64,000 nt of DNA from Yersinia intermedia (lineage in GTDB: Bacteria; Pseudomonadota; Gammaproteobacteria; Enterobacterales; Enterobacteriaceae). Of the stretch, positions 43,087-53,802 are shown piece after piece (the stretch's first letter is position 1; every line of letters starts with the position of its first letter). The DNA lies in contig NZ_LR134116.1 in assembly GCF_900635455.1 (NCBI RefSeq), forward strand, positions 3,472,001-3,536,000, given 5' to 3'. A program made the position numbers and the translations under genes. Under the pieces are notes generated by a model that saw only the letters and a list, made by a program, of their open reading frames with translations, searched no databases and was not told where the DNA came from.

Positions 43087-43120
43087 ATTATGCGTCAGTT
43101 TTGTGACATTTTTATGAAAA
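43087..43120 (-). promoter_or_regulatory. Pho box and -10 element of phoB
   Basis: On the minus strand TTTTCATAAAAATGTCACAA followed by AACTGACG: three 11-bp-spaced units close to CTGTCAT, ending next to a CATAAT -10 element. The layout is nearly the same as at E. coli phoB (as recalled). It lies ~50 bp upstream of the phoB ATG and indicates PhoB autoregulation. Confidence 0.88.
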
Positions 43121-43307
43121 ACATCACGCTTCTTCAAGCAATAAGCATAGTGATAAATTTCATGATAATTGCAAAACACAGCAGCCAAGTTTGCGAGACG
43201 TCTCGGAAATTTTCCTCATACCTTTTTTTTAGCCGCGACATCCTACGGACAGCGTTTATAATCAGCGCCATTCTCTTTGACTGATTAACCTGCCGTGCGG
43301 GAGATTC

Positions 43308-44546
43308 ATGCGCATTATTCATACCTCTGACTGGCATTTAGGCCAGCATTTCTTCACTAAAAGCCGCGCTGCCGAGCATCAGGCATTTCTGCACTGGCTC
43401 ATTAATCAGATCGAAGAAAATCAGGTAGATGCGCTAATTGTAGCAGGTGATATCTTTGATACTGGATCGCCCCCCAGTTATGCCCGTGAACTGTATAACC
43501 GCTTCGTGGTAGAACTCCAACCTACAGGCTGTCAGTTAGTCGTGTTAGGGGGCAATCACGATTCAGTGTCAACACTGAATGAATCACGGGGTTTGCTCTC
43601 TTATCTCAATACCACTGTTATTTCGTGCGCCAGCAGCAATCTCGATCAACAAATCATTATTCTAAAAGACCGCCAACATCAACCTGGAGCACTACTGTGC
43701 GCGATCCCGTTTTTACGGCCAAGGGACTTAGTCACCAGCCAGGCGGGTGAATCCGGTGGGCAAAAACAACTGGCATTACAAGCCGCGATAGCAGGCCACT
43801 ACCAGGCACTATATCAGCGAGCGGTTGAACTGCGTACCGAATTGGGTTTGCCGCTGCCCATTATTGCCACCGGGCACCTGACCACTGTTGGCGTCACCAC
43901 GACAGACTCGGTTCGCGATATTTATATTGGTACACTGGATGCTTTCCCGGCACAGGCATTTCCACCCGCCGATTACATTGCTTTAGGCCATATTCATCGT
44001 GCCCAGCAGGTGGCTAAAACTGAGCATATTCGTTATAGCGGCTCCCCCATTGCCCTTAGTTTTGATGAATTGAGCAAAGATAAAAGCGTCTATCTGGTGG
44101 AATTCCACCAGCAGGCGCTGGCATCGGTTACTCCACTCTTCATCCCACAATTTCAACCGATGCAATTAATTAAAGGGGATTTGGCGCAAATAGAGCAACA
44201 ACTGGCTAAATTCTCTGAACATCACGGCTTACCGGTATGGCTGGATATAGAAGTCGCTACCCAAGACTATCTAACTGATATTCAACGCCGCATTCAGGTA
44301 CTGACCGCAGAGCTACCGGTTGAAATCGTACTATTACGCCGCAGTAAAGAACAACGGAACAACAGTATCGAGCGGCAGGAAAAAGAGACACTCAATGAGC
44401 TGACTGTTACCGATGTGTTTGAACGCAGGCTGGCGCTGGAGCCGGACTTAGCCGAACCGCGCCAACAGCGGATGCGTCAAATGTTTAATCAAGTAGTTGA
44501 TGACATCACGCAAGGGCAAGACGCCACACAGGAGCAGCCTGAATGA
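43308..44546 (+). CDS. sbcD: SbcCD nuclease subunit SbcD
   Basis: 412 residues (E. coli 400). Mre11-type metallophosphoesterase with the five motifs: [11 protein letters not shown] at 5-15, [11 protein letters not shown] near 46, GGNHDS near 84, GHLTT near 188 and LGHIHRAQ near 226. With SbcC it cleaves hairpins and protein-blocked DNA ends. GGGAGATTC precedes the ATG. The stop overlaps the sbcC start (ATGA). Divergent from phoB, as in E. coli. Confidence 0.97.
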   Translation: MRIIHTSDWHLGQHFFTKSRAAEHQAFLHWLINQIEENQVDALIVAGDIFDTGSPPSYARELYNRFVVELQPTGCQLVVLGGNHDSVSTLNESRGLLSYLNTTVISCASSNLDQQIIILKDRQHQPGALLCAIPFLRPRDLVTSQAGESGGQKQLALQAAIAGHYQALYQRAVELRTELGLPLPIIATGHLTTVGVTTTDSVRDIYIGTLDAFPAQAFPPADYIALGHIHRAQQVAKTEHIRYSGSPIALSFDELSKDKSVYLVEFHQQALASVTPLFIPQFQPMQLIKGDLAQIEQQLAKFSEHHGLPVWLDIEVATQDYLTDIQRRIQVLTAELPVEIVLLRRSKEQRNNSIERQEKETLNELTVTDVFERRLALEPDLAEPRQQRMRQMFNQVVDDITQGQDATQEQPE

Positions 44547-47500
44547 GGATTTTAAGCTTACGCCTAAAAAACATTAATTCTCTGCAAGGGGAATGGAAGA
44601 TAGATTTCAGCGCCGAGCCTTTTGCCAGCAACGGTTTATTCGCTATCACCGGCCCGACAGGCGCAGGTAAAACCACACTGCTGGATGCCATTTGCCTTGC
44701 GCTATACCACCAAACACCACGTTTGACTGTCACACCCAGCCAAAATGAATTAATGACACGCCACACAGCGGAGTCACTAGCCGAAGTTGAGTTTGAAGTA
44801 AAAGGCATTAGCTATCGCGCATTCTGGAGCCAACGGCGAGCGAAAAACAGCCCAGAAGGTAATTTGCAAGCCCCTAAAGTTGAGCTGGCACTATGCGACA
44901 GCGGTAAAATTCTGGCCGATAAAGTGCGTGATAAGCTGGAGATGGTTGCAGCAATCACTGGGCTGGATTTTGGCCGCTTCACTAAATCTATGATGTTGTC
45001 GCAGGGGCAGTTCGCGGCTTTTCTCAATGCCGACGCCAATGACCGTGCCGAATTATTAGAAGAACTAACGGGGACGGATATCTACGGGCGGCTATCTGAA
45101 TATGTCTTTGAGCAACATAAACAGGCCAAGACCAATGTGGATGCCTTACATCAACGGGCCAGTGGCATTGAACTGCTCAATGAAGAACAACGCCTGGCGT
45201 TAACGCAACAAATCGATGCCCTCAGCCAACAAGAAAAGCAGCTTGTTTCAGCACAATCAGCGAGTCAAAACCAAATAAACTGGTTAACCGGCTGGCAGAG
45301 ACAGCAACAGAATCTACAAGAATATCAGCAACAACAAACAATTATTGAACAAGAATATCAGCAGGCACAACCCGAATTACAACGGCTGGCCCGTAGTGAA
45401 CCGGCTGAGAAGTTGCGCCCTTTACTGCGTGACTGCTCACTCAGCCAACAGGATGTACAACAGACACAACTGCGTATCACCGCACTGACCCACCAACAGC
45501 AACAGCTTCAGAGCCAACTAACCCCCTTAGCTCAAGCGTTGGAACAAGCCAATACCGCGCGCCAACAACAGGCGGCCAGGCAGCATGAACAAGAAACACT
45601 GATTGAGCAAAAAGTGGTACCGCTGGATAACCTTATCGCGCAACAGCAGCACTCATTAGCGCAATTTGCCGCGCAATTGCAGCAATTACGCGGCAAAGAA
45701 CAACAAGGTAGACAGCAACTTGAGTTAAATGAGCAGCAGTTGCTAAAAACGCATCAGCGCCTGCAACAATTGGCTGAATATGCACAGCAATATCCCCACC
45801 ATCAACACTGGGAAAAGTGCCTACCGTTATGGCGCGAACAGTTCCGCCAATTGCACATACAGCACCAGCAGTCAGTGGCTAACGAGCAGCAATTACAGCA
45901 GCAAGCAGTATTACTGAGCAGCTTGCAACAGCAAGCGACCACACTGAATGAGCAGGATAAACAACAACAAGTGGTGTTGGCACAAGCGACCTTGCAAGCT
46001 GGCAGCATCCAGCAGCAATTAACAGCACTTGAGCAGCAGCAGCCCTCAACACAACTGCGCCAACAACTGGACGAGCTGCAACAACAGCGATCGGCCCGGC
46101 AACAACTCGCCACATTATCGCCTTTAGCACAACAAGTTCAGATACTGCACGATAAACAGCAACAACAATTCGCCAACCAGCAGCAGCAATTAAAGCAGCT
46201 TGAACTGCAATTAGAAGAAAAGCGTCAACATTATAAACATCAAAAACAGCATCAAACTGATCTGGAAACCTTGTGGGAACGCGAAAATCAGATAGTCAGA
46301 CTGGAAGCGGAAAGAGCCAAACTCCAACCGGGGGATGCCTGCCCACTATGTGGCGCAGTGGAGCACCCCGCGATCACCGAGTATCAGGCGATAAAACCGT
46401 CGGAAACAGCCGAACGGCTTGATAAACTGCGCCGCCTGGTTGAACAGCTCGCCACTGAAGGCTCAGAGTTAAATGCTCAGAAAAACAGTATTCAGCAACA
46501 GCAACAGCATCTGGAACAAGAGTTACAGCACAGCCGCCAGCAATTGGCCGATTATCAGCAGCGCTGGCAGCTACTGGCACAACCGCTGGCGTTGACATTT
46601 GCATTACATGAACATGCAGCATTAATGAATTGGCTGGAACAGCAAGAGCAATCAGAACAACACTGTCAGCAGAAATTGGCTGAATATGAGCGACTCAGCC
46701 AGCAATATCAGCAAGCCAAAGATACTCTGGCTCAAGCAGAACAACAGCAGCAAAAACACTTGCAGCAACTGGCATTAATCACTCAGCGCCAGCAAGATAC
46801 TCAGCAAGCCCATCAGCAACTACAGTTGCAGCATCAACGCCAACAAGATGATTTAGCGCAGATGCGCCAAGACTTCCATAATAGTCTGGCTGATTTATCG
46901 TTATCAGCACCAGAAGCTGACCAGCAACAGAGTTGGCTGGCTCTGCGGGAAGAGGAAAACCAGCGTTGGCAGCAGGATCAGCAAGAACAACAACTGTTGG
47001 TTCTGGGGCAAAAAACACTGGAAACACGGATTGAAGAAGAACGTCGCCATTTACAAGAATGTGTTGACCAATTATCGGCACTCACCCAACAGCACCAACA
47101 AGCTGAAACCCTATTACAACAACAGCGTCAGCAACGTCAGGCACTGTTTGGTGATACCCGTACTGCCGAGGCTCGCCAGATGTTGCGTCAGCAGCAACAG
47201 CAAGCTGAATTGGTACAACAAAATGCGGCAGAAGCCCTGCAACAAACTCAGTCCCAACTTAACCGATTAGCGGGGGAACTGGCTGGTTTAGAGCAACAAT
47301 ATCAGCATCATCAGCAACGCGCTGATACAGCCCAAGCTCAATTACAGCAAGCACTGGTGGCCAGCGAGTTCGAGGATGAAACCGCTTTAAACGCCGCACT
47401 GCTGGATGAAGAAGAAAGGCAACGTTTGCAGCAATTGAAACAACAATTGAGCGAGCGACAACAACAAGTCCATATCCGCCAGCAGCATGCCAGTGAAGCG

Positions 47501-48226
47501 CTGGAGCAACTATTACAACAGTGTCCGGCGGGTGTCGATAAGGCGTCTGAATTGGTGGTATTGCAACAACAATCAGAGCAATTGTTGGCACAACTCAAGG
47601 CCAATACATTACGGCAAGGCGAGTTACGTAATCAGTTAGAAAGTGACACAGCCCGCCGTAGAAACCAGCACGCACTGTTTGAGCAAATTGAGCACAGTCA
47701 GCAACAATATGAAGATTGGAGCTATCTCAATCACTTAATTGGTTCCAAAGAGGGGGATAAATTCCGTAAATTTGCTCAAGGTCTGACGCTCGACCATTTA
47801 GTCTATCTGGCAAACAACCAACTCAGCCGCCTACATGGTCGCTATTTGTTACAGCGCAAAACCAGTGATGCATTGGAGCTACAAGTTGTGGATACCTGGC
47901 AGGCGGATGCGATACGTGATACCCGTACATTGTCCGGGGGCGAAAGCTTTTTAGTCAGTTTAGCTCTCGCCTTGGCGCTGTCGGATCTGGTCAGTCACAA
48001 AACCAGCATTGACTCTCTGTTTCTTGATGAAGGCTTCGGGACACTCGATGCTGAAACACTGGATACTGCACTGGATGCTCTGGATAGCCTGAATGCGTCA
48101 GGCAAAACCATCGGTGTCATCAGCCATGTTGAAGCAATGAAAGACCGGATTCCGGTGCAGATTAAAGTGAAGAAAGTCAACGGGCTGGGTGTTAGCCGCT
48201 TAGACAGCGTCTTCCAGGTCAAGTAG
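44543..48226 (+). CDS. sbcC: SbcCD nuclease subunit SbcC, expanded coiled coil
   Basis: Rad50-type ATPase of 1227 residues, clearly longer than E. coli SbcC (1048). Walker [17 protein letters not shown] near 35, Q-loop in [14 protein letters not shown] near 152, zinc hook [10 protein letters not shown] near 605, signature [20 protein letters not shown] near 1130 and Walker [13 protein letters not shown] near 1155 are intact. The two coiled-coil arms are extremely rich in Gln (QQQ runs, CAG/CAA codons), which explains the added length. Translationally coupled to sbcD. An ERIC begins directly at its stop. Confidence 0.96.
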   Translation: MRILSLRLKNINSLQGEWKIDFSAEPFASNGLFAITGPTGAGKTTLLDAICLALYHQTPRLTVTPSQNELMTRHTAESLAEVEFEVKGISYRAFWSQRRAKNSPEGNLQAPKVELALCDSGKILADKVRDKLEMVAAITGLDFGRFTKSMMLSQGQFAAFLNADANDRAELLEELTGTDIYGRLSEYVFEQHKQAKTNVDALHQRASGIELLNEEQRLALTQQIDALSQQEKQLVSAQSASQNQINWLTGWQRQQQNLQEYQQQQTIIEQEYQQAQPELQRLARSEPAEKLRPLLRDCSLSQQDVQQTQLRITALTHQQQQLQSQLTPLAQALEQANTARQQQAARQHEQETLIEQKVVPLDNLIAQQQHSLAQFAAQLQQLRGKEQQGRQQLELNEQQLLKTHQRLQQLAEYAQQYPHHQHWEKCLPLWREQFRQLHIQHQQSVANEQQLQQQAVLLSSLQQQATTLNEQDKQQQVVLAQATLQAGSIQQQLTALEQQQPSTQLRQQLDELQQQRSARQQLATLSPLAQQVQILHDKQQQQFANQQQQLKQLELQLEEKRQHYKHQKQHQTDLETLWERENQIVRLEAERAKLQPGDACPLCGAVEHPAITEYQAIKPSETAERLDKLRRLVEQLATEGSELNAQKNSIQQQQQHLEQELQHSRQQLADYQQRWQLLAQPLALTFALHEHAALMNWLEQQEQSEQHCQQKLAEYERLSQQYQQAKDTLAQAEQQQQKHLQQLALITQRQQDTQQAHQQLQLQHQRQQDDLAQMRQDFHNSLADLSLSAPEADQQQSWLALREEENQRWQQDQQEQQLLVLGQKTLETRIEEERRHLQECVDQLSALTQQHQQAETLLQQQRQQRQALFGDTRTAEARQMLRQQQQQAELVQQNAAEALQQTQSQLNRLAGELAGLEQQYQHHQQRADTAQAQLQQALVASEFEDETALNAALLDEEERQRLQQLKQQLSERQQQVHIRQQHASEALEQLLQQCPAGVDKASELVVLQQQSEQLLAQLKANTLRQGELRNQLESDTARRRNQHALFEQIEHSQQQYEDWSYLNHLIGSKEGDKFRKFAQGLTLDHLVYLANNQLSRLHGRYLLQRKTSDALELQVVDTWQADAIRDTRTLSGGESFLVSLALALALSDLVSHKTSIDSLFLDEGFGTLDAETLDTALDALDSLNASGKTIGVISHVEAMKDRIPVQIKVKKVNGLGVSRLDSVFQVK

Positions 48227-48430
48227 GTATAGCAAAACCGCATATTACCCAGCGTTATTAGCAGCAAACGAGCTACAAATCGGTCGGGAACCGATTTGTA
48301 CAGCAGTTATGCTAGCCCGCAGGGTGAGCCTCAAGGATGAGGCTCATTAACCCCGATGAGCTTACTCAGGTAAGTGATTCGGGCGCACGAGAGCCGCTAA
48401 CAACGCTGTAGTGTCAAGGATGAAGGGTAG
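48227..48430. repeat. ERIC element with ~85-bp internal insertion
   Basis: The left arm GTATAGCAAAACC..AGCAGCAAACGAG is followed by an insert with two hairpins (AAATCGGTC/GGAACCGATTT and GAGCCTC/GAGGCTC), then the core CCCGATGAGCTTACTCAGG and right arm CTAACAACGCTGTAG..GATGAAGGG. It starts at the sbcC stop and runs into the mak 3' end, so the last mak codons and its TGA are repeat-derived. Confidence 0.75.
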
Positions 48431-49328
48431 GCCACAACCAAGCAGCGCCACGCACACCACTAGAATCACCATGAAGGGCTTTGCGCACCGGGGTCTGACA
48501 CTCACCGCCAAACACCCATGGGCTGATGAGCGCAGGCAAGGTTGTATATAGCCGATCAACGTTGCTCATGCCACCGCCTAATACCACCACATCTGGGTCA
48601 AACAGGTTAATGACATGGGCTAACGACTTAGCAAAGCGTTGTTCATAATGACTCATTGCTTGCTCCGCTATGGCATCACCCTGTGCGACTAAGGCGATAA
48701 TTTCATGGCCTTTAAGCTGTTTGCCACTCATACGAAAATAGTCGGTCGCAAAGCCGGTGCCGGAGACAAAGGTCTCGATGCACCCTTTTTTACCACAATA
48801 GCAGGCGACTTCCTGTTGATATTGCCGCTCTTCCTCATTTTGCCACGGTAAAGGGTTATGGCCCCATTCACCGGCAATGCCATTGCCACCTGCATGTACC
48901 CGGCCATCAATAGCAATACCAGAGCCACAGCCAGTACCAATAATGGCAGCAAATACCAGATGTTTCCCAGCCCCCGCGCCATCGGTAGCCTCAGACACAG
49001 CCAGGCAGTTAGCATCATTTGCCAACCGAACTGGGCGGGAGAGTAGCTCTGATAAATCCTTATCTAGCATTTGACCATTCAGCCACACCGAATTGGCATT
49101 TTTTACTTTGCCTGTAAACGGAGAGAGAGTCCCTGGGATACCCACGCCCACACTCCCCTGCTGGCCCGTCGCCTGCTCCGCGTCGGCCACTAACGTTGCA
49201 ATCGCCTGCAAGGTGTTCTGATAATCGTGGCGGGGTGTATCAACCCGTTTACGAAACAACTCCTGCCCGTCGTTGGCCAATGCAATGACCTCTATTTTGG
49301 TGCCCCCCAGATCTATACCAATGCGCAT
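48414..49328 (-). CDS. mak: fructokinase (ROK family)
   Basis: 304 residues (E. coli Mak 302). ROK-family sugar kinase with phosphate loop [14 protein letters not shown], catalytic Asp in [17 protein letters not shown] near 135, and the zinc motif GHNPL...[12 protein letters not shown] near 155-185. Phosphorylates fructose and related hexoses. The C-terminal residues TLHP after WLWP are encoded inside an ERIC and differ from E. coli. Convergent with sbcC. Upstream 333 bp (49329-49661) is a divergent promoter region with rdgC and shows no gene. Confidence 0.95.
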   Translation of the reverse strand: MRIGIDLGGTKIEVIALANDGQELFRKRVDTPRHDYQNTLQAIATLVADAEQATGQQGSVGVGIPGTLSPFTGKVKNANSVWLNGQMLDKDLSELLSRPVRLANDANCLAVSEATDGAGAGKHLVFAAIIGTGCGSGIAIDGRVHAGGNGIAGEWGHNPLPWQNEEERQYQQEVACYCGKKGCIETFVSGTGFATDYFRMSGKQLKGHEIIALVAQGDAIAEQAMSHYEQRFAKSLAHVINLFDPDVVVLGGGMSNVDRLYTTLPALISPWVFGGECQTPVRKALHGDSSGVRGAAWLWPTLHP

Positions 49329-49661
49329 AGCGCTTTACCTCATTGACAGGATGATTTGCTGTTGGTGATAACCGGTTTTATCAAAAAATAAGGCCCAGTT
49401 TGCCAAAAACGTGACGACAATAAAAACTTTCTCCTTTCAGTTTGGACAATACACCCCAGTGACACAATCTTTGTCACCCGCTATTTTGCATTCGGTCATG
49501 TTTGAATTTATACGGATTAAAATAGCGCTCAGCAGATAAGCGGTCGGCTCTGTTTTTTTCTTATTCTTTTTACTAGGGGCCGAGGCGTCAATTCGTTATC
49601 ATGCCGCCCTGCGTTTGATTAACTCGCGCGCTCCAGGCGCGCCCGAGCCAGGGATAACACT
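49329..49661. other. mak-rdgC divergent promoter region
   Basis: 333 bp without a gene. Near its right end the palindrome GCGCGCTCCAGGCGCGC (49626-49642) lies in the rdgC leader, 20 bp before the start codon, and could fold in the mRNA. No ERIC is seen. Confidence 0.5.
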
Positions 49662-50573
49662 ATGCTGTGGTTTAAGAATTTAATGGTTTACCGTTTGAGC
49701 CGGGAAGTTTCGCTATCTGCGGATGAAATGGAGAAACAGTTAAGCGCCCTCAGTTTCACGCCATGTGGCAGTCAGGATATGGCTAAAACGGGTTGGGTAT
49801 CACCAATGGGGTCGCATAGCGATGCATTAACCCATACGGTTAATGGCCAGATCGTCATTTGCGCCCGCAAAGAAGAAAAAATCTTGCCATCACCAGTGAT
49901 TAAGCAAGAGTTGCAGGCAAAAATTGAGCGTCTGGAAGGTGAACAGCATCGCAAACTGAAAAAAACCGAAAAAGACTCATTAAAAGATGAAGTTCTGCAC
50001 AGTTTATTGCCACGGGCATTCAGTCGCTTTAACCAAACCTTTTTGTGGATTGATACCGTCAACGATCTGATTATGGTTGATGCTGCCAGCGCTAAACGGG
50101 CTGAAGACACCTTAGCATTGTTGCGTAAAAGTCTGGGTTCTTTGCCAGTCGTGCCACTGACCTTAGAAAATCCTATCGAGCTGACGTTAACCGAGTGGGT
50201 GCGTAGTAAAGAATTGCCCGCCGGATTTGCGCTGATGGATGAAGCTGAGTTGAAAGCCATTCTGGAAGACGGCGGCGTGATCCGTTGCAAGAAGCAGGAT
50301 CTATTCAGTGATGAAATCGCAGTACATATTGAAGCGGGCAAGTTGGTCACTAAACTGGCACTGGATTGGCAGGAACGCGTTCAATTGGTTCTGTCCGATG
50401 ACGGCTCACTCAAGCGCCTGAAATTCGCTGACACGCTGCGTGAGCAGAACGATGATATTGATCGGGACGATTTTGCTCAGCGCTTCGATGCCGATTTTAT
50501 TCTGATGACCAGTGAACTGGCCGCCTTAATTAAAAATCTGATTGAAGCCTTGGGTGGCGAGGCTCAACACTAA
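49662..50573 (+). CDS. rdgC: recombination-associated protein RdgC
   Basis: 303 residues, same as E. coli. Ring-shaped dimer that binds duplex DNA and limits RecA activity. N terminus [14 protein letters not shown] and the central [16 protein letters not shown] with C-terminal [11 protein letters not shown] are family hallmarks. Ribosome site AGGGATAAC before the ATG. Next to mak and near aroL, as in E. coli. Confidence 0.97.
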   Translation: MLWFKNLMVYRLSREVSLSADEMEKQLSALSFTPCGSQDMAKTGWVSPMGSHSDALTHTVNGQIVICARKEEKILPSPVIKQELQAKIERLEGEQHRKLKKTEKDSLKDEVLHSLLPRAFSRFNQTFLWIDTVNDLIMVDAASAKRAEDTLALLRKSLGSLPVVPLTLENPIELTLTEWVRSKELPAGFALMDEAELKAILEDGGVIRCKKQDLFSDEIAVHIEAGKLVTKLALDWQERVQLVLSDDGSLKRLKFADTLREQNDDIDRDDFAQRFDADFILMTSELAALIKNLIEALGGEAQH

Positions 50574-50599
50574 CTTAGGTGCATAACACACCTTAAGCT

Positions 50600-50634
50600 G
50601 ATATCGCCCTTTCGTGATGAGAGGGCGAGTATCT
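50600..50634. terminator. hairpin between convergent rdgC and ppnP
   Basis: GATA-TCGCCCT / AGGGCGA-GTATC form a long stem with a 9-11 nt loop between two converging stop codons. No T-run, so termination strength is uncertain. Confidence 0.6.
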
Positions 50635-50641
50635 GAATTCT

Positions 50642-50929
50642 TTAGCTCAAATATTTGCACAGATACGAAGATGCTTCAGCAACTTGCAGGTTAAACTCAC
50701 TTTCCCCTGGGATGTAGAAGGTTTCACCTGGCTTAAAGACTTCCCAGCCAGCCGAACCTGGAATCAGCACTTTTAAGCAGCCGGTGATCACCGTCATTTC
50801 TTCCGCTTTAGCCGTACTGAAAGTGTACTCCCCCTTTTCCATCACCCCAACGCTAGCTTGCCCAATGCTGTCACTGTCAAAACCAATAGATTTCACTTTC
50901 CCGGTAAAATACTCATTAAATTTCAGCAT
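50642..50929 (-). CDS. ppnP: pyrimidine/purine nucleoside phosphorylase PpnP (YaiE)
   Basis: 95 residues, small cupin of the DUF1255 family, about the size of E. coli PpnP (94). Splits nucleosides to base plus ribose-1-phosphate with broad specificity. Family sequence [19 protein letters not shown] and [23 protein letters not shown] region are visible. Convergent with rdgC. Confidence 0.94.
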   Translation of the reverse strand: MLKFNEYFTGKVKSIGFDSDSIGQASVGVMEKGEYTFSTAKAEEMTVITGCLKVLIPGSAGWEVFKPGETFYIPGESEFNLQVAEASSYLCKYLS

Positions 50930-51429
50930 AGTTTTGTACCCGCGTCTTAATCAAGATTGAGCTTTCATATTAGAGTTTCTATAAACGCTCTGTCACTGAT
51001 TATTATGGCGAAATGGGATCATAGCCGGATTCACTCCCGAAGTTGCGGAGAAAGCGTACAATTTAGCGGTAAATAGCTGCCATATGGTTGAAAATTAGCC
51101 GTAGCAAACACCTTCACAGTTATCATGAAGGTTCATTTATCGAAATAAGAGTGGCATTAGAGGTTGCGTAAGATGTATAGCGCCAGCGAGGTTTCAAAAA
51201 CTACAATCAATATTGACCAAAATGCTGGCATAAAATTGGTGTGTTGGTGAATAAAGGATTTGAAGGTTCTCATCGGCCCGCCTTGATCGGCCTTGCCTTA
51301 AGTGGCATTAATCAACGCAAATGAGTTACGCTGAAATGATTACGTAGGTGATAATTGTACGCTTCGTATAATTATCAGGCAATCAGGTGGGCTAATTATT
51401 CATCGGATAAATTGTGCTTACTTTCCCTG
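50930..51429. other. ppnP-aroL gap
   Basis: 500 bp lacking the yaiA and aroM genes that E. coli has here. The only candidate gene I see is a 38-codon ORF listed separately at 51157-51273. The rest is AT-rich with no repeats or strong hairpins recognised; it should hold the ppnP promoter. Confidence 0.5.
51157..51273 (-). CDS. putative 38-residue membrane microprotein
   Basis: ATG at 51273 preceded by AAGGCGGG, ending in TAA at 51157. The translation begins MRTFKSFIHQHTNFMPAFW and continues with SILIVVFETSLALYILRNL. The basic N terminus followed by one long hydrophobic helix is typical of small enterobacterial membrane proteins. There is no recognised homolog, and chance ORFs of this size are common, so this is only a candidate. 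Confidence 0.35.
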   Translation of the reverse strand: MRTFKSFIHQHTNFMPAFWSILIVVFETSLALYILRNL

Positions 51430-51954
51430 CTACTTTACAGTTTCATCAATCAGAAGCTGCAAAATTTGTTCAACAACATCTTGCGGTGGTTGGGTTGCAT
51501 CCAGTACATAGTGGGCGACTTCTTGATACAGAGCTTCCCGGCTGGCCAGTACATCCTGCATTTCCTCAACGATCGGTTTACCTGTAAGGCTTGGTCGCTG
51601 GGCATCTTCCGGGTCTTCGGCTAATCGTTCAGCCAATACATATGCTGATGCGCACAGGTAGATAACCTGCCCGTGCTTACGCATAAAGGTACGATTCTCA
51701 AGAGTGAGTACCGCACCACCACCGGTCGCAACGACAGTTTTAGGCGCAGTGACAGCCTGTAGAGCCATACTTTCTCGTTGGCGGAAACCCTCCCAGCCTT
51801 CGCGAGCGACCACTTCAGCAACACTCAACTGCGAGGTTTGCTGCATAAACAGATCTGTATCGATAAAACGGTATCCCAACGCCTGTGCCAACGCTTTCCC
51901 TACCGTTGTCTTACCCGCACCACGCGCGCCTACCATGAAGATAGTCTGTGTCAT
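51430..51954 (-). CDS. aroL: shikimate kinase AroL
   Basis: 174 residues, same as E. coli AroL. Phosphorylates shikimate in the chorismate pathway. P-loop [14 protein letters not shown] at 8-21, DTD near 34, GGGAV near 80, lid region RPSLTGKP near 120. The frame opens at 52005, but the ATG at 51954 fits the family. E. coli aroL is regulated by TyrR/TrpR; no such box was located here. Confidence 0.95.
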   Translation of the reverse strand: MTQTIFMVGARGAGKTTVGKALAQALGYRFIDTDLFMQQTSQLSVAEVVAREGWEGFRQRESMALQAVTAPKTVVATGGGAVLTLENRTFMRKHGQVIYLCASAYVLAERLAEDPEDAQRPSLTGKPIVEEMQDVLASREALYQEVAHYVLDATQPPQDVVEQILQLLIDETVK

Positions 51955-52194
51955 TACTTGAAAGTCCTTTCGCATCAACTTCTGAGGATAAATTCTCGAC
52001 ATCAAAAAAACCGGCCACTATTGTCGACCAGCTAAATAGGATTAACACTCAGCTCTATGCTGTAGATGCGAATCATACCGATAATTAAAGGTAGTGCAAA
52101 CTTTACAGCAACGTAAAATTAACGATACACCATTAACTCATTCCACTCTACTGCCAATCTCCCAAGATTACCCCTGCTCCGGTGACAATCAATT

Positions 52195-52560
52195 TATCTG
52201 GGTGCAATAAACAAATTAGGTTTGAAAGACACACTGTAACTGCCATCAAGAGAAACTTCCGATGTTAACTTATAGGCCACACCAGTACGGGATCAATTTA
52301 CTGTCAGAGCTATCGGGATGGGTGACGAAAAGCCGCCCTTTACCGGAGGTAACATTAAACTACTCATAACGTAAACCTGTCAGTACAACCCACTTATCTA
52401 TCAGTTCAATTGAATCTTGCATAAACCAACCATCACTTTTCAGGTTTTCGCGTTGGTCACGGCCTTTAGCGCTGGCCGTACTGGCTATGACCTCCACCTG
52501 CCTACTCAGAACACCGCATCAAAAGAAGAGATGAGCGTGGTAATCATTATTATCGGTATT
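52195..52560 (-). pseudogene. remnant of a TonB-dependent siderophore receptor
   Basis: The 770-bp gap between aroL and the next gene is not empty. On the minus strand one frame at about 52494-52363 reads EVIASTASAKGRDQREN then LKSDGWFMQDSIELIDKW and VVLTGLRYE, followed by a stop. A shifted frame at 52284-52198 reads GVAYKLTSEVSLDGSYSVSF then KPN. These fit the barrel of FhuE/FcuA-type receptors (QDSIEL..KW..LTGLRYE, then SYS.SFKPN). Plug domain, TonB box and C-terminal strand are missing, and stops and a frameshift interrupt the rest. It is a gene fossil. Confidence 0.72.
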
Positions 52561-52724
52561 TTCAATTGAATGGGGGGAAGGCATTCGAATCAGAGAAAGA
52601 AACCGCTGAAAGTCAGGCTCAAGCTTATATTTGATCAATACGATTGGTTTTTTTGCCTGATAATCCTCTGGCAAACCAGAGGCTATTGCGCAAGTAATGT
52701 TAGGTGACTATCAAGATAGGGCCA

Positions 52725-53282
52725 CTAGCGAGGTTGGCAAATATACACTAAGGCAGGTGGGAAATTACGCACCACGCGTATTTTCTTCCACGTAAAATAA
52801 CGAGATAGCAACGGCTCAGAAAGGTGACTGTATTGGAATAATACTAACACCCCGTTGTTGGCTCGTAAGCGCTGCTGAGTTTGCTGCAATATTCTGATAC
52901 TGATCTTGGTTGGGATCGAGAGCAATGGCAGACAACAAAATACCACATCGTAATTCTGATCCAACTGTTCGGCTGAACGATCAGCCACCTGCAAACGCGG
53001 GTCTTTAATCTGGTGCAATGCATGGACAAAGTGTGGCTGAATCTCGTAGGCCTGTAAGTGAGAGTTTGCCGACATGTGTGACAAAATACGCTTGGTCAAC
53101 ACGCCATCAGCAGCCCCTAACTCAGCAATATTAAGGTCTTGGGTCCAATCCACCTGATTCAACATTGCCTGACATAGCCAAGGCGAAGAAGGAGCTAACG
53201 TACCAACGGTACGTGGTGAGGCAATAAAGCGCTGTAAATAGGAAAACTGACTTTTAAAATTACGCCGGACAGTGTTTAGCAT
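52725..53282 (-). CDS. class I SAM methyltransferase, phospholipid N-methyltransferase-like
   Basis: 185 residues. Motif I is AELGAADGVLTKRIL near residue 54; motif post-I has acidic YEIQP near 79; FCCLPLLSIP near 115 is in the motif IV position. The N-terminal FIASPRTVGTLAPSSPWL is the pattern of the PmtA-like phospholipid N-methyltransferase group (COG3963 type), so a lipid or related substrate is possible. GGAGAGGCT precedes the ATG. It lies just beyond the receptor fossil and is not part of the E. coli gene order. Confidence 0.75.
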   Translation of the reverse strand: MLNTVRRNFKSQFSYLQRFIASPRTVGTLAPSSPWLCQAMLNQVDWTQDLNIAELGAADGVLTKRILSHMSANSHLQAYEIQPHFVHALHQIKDPRLQVADRSAEQLDQNYDVVFCCLPLLSIPTKISIRILQQTQQRLRANNGVLVLFQYSHLSEPLLSRYFTWKKIRVVRNFPPALVYICQPR

Positions 53283-53532
53283 AGCCTCTCCTCGGAAACC
53301 CGAATGAACTACAATAACACCTTATATTTATTAAGAACGCATTAAGATTGCTCTAAGAGTTAATTATTTTTAGCAGATAAATTGATCATAACGACGGGTA
53401 ATAATGAAATGAACTGGCTTAGGTTAACAATGGCTCACTATTGTTAACCTAAGTGTAGCGTCAGATTAAAAAAATATTGCTACATCAATATAGTATCTAA
53501 ATATTTCACTCGTGCTAACTTAGCGTGAAACA

Positions 53533-53802
53533 TTACTGATAAATCTCGGCGCTGGCGCTGTAATAGCTTGAATCGCCGGGGTTACTCATACCAATGACCC
53601 GATAGTGGCTGGCACCATCAGCGCTGGCTTTCGCATTCAGTGCTGACTCTACATCCATGGGTGAACCGCTAACATTAGAAAGAGAAATCACCCCCATACT
53701 TTGCAATTTAGTGGCTTGTTCTGAGCTAACTTCTTGCGCGGCCAGAGTGGCGAACGAAGTGGTAGTAATAAGTGCCGCTACGATGACAGGTAATAGTTTC
53801 AT
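53533..53802 (-). CDS. YdgH/BhsA/McbA-type secreted small protein (DUF1471)
   Basis: 89 residues. Signal peptide MKLLPVIVAALITTTSFATLAAQ, then one DUF1471 domain (LQSMGVISLSNVSGSPMDVE, ALNAKASADGASHYRVIGM) ending in SAEIYQ. Such periplasmic proteins respond to stress, biofilm or metal exposure in E. coli. The frame opens at 53814, but the ATG at 53802 follows TTGGAGC and begins the signal peptide. The 250-bp gaps on both sides hold no other gene. Confidence 0.88.
   Translation of the reverse strand: MKLLPVIVAALITTTSFATLAAQEVSSEQATKLQSMGVISLSNVSGSPMDVESALNAKASADGASHYRVIGMSNPGDSSYYSASAEIYQ

Noticed and set aside
45802..47604. Long cysteine-rich or alanine/valine-rich open frames opposite sbcC
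   Set aside because: They are shadows of the CAG/CAA-rich SbcC coding strand, with no ribosome sites or family signatures.
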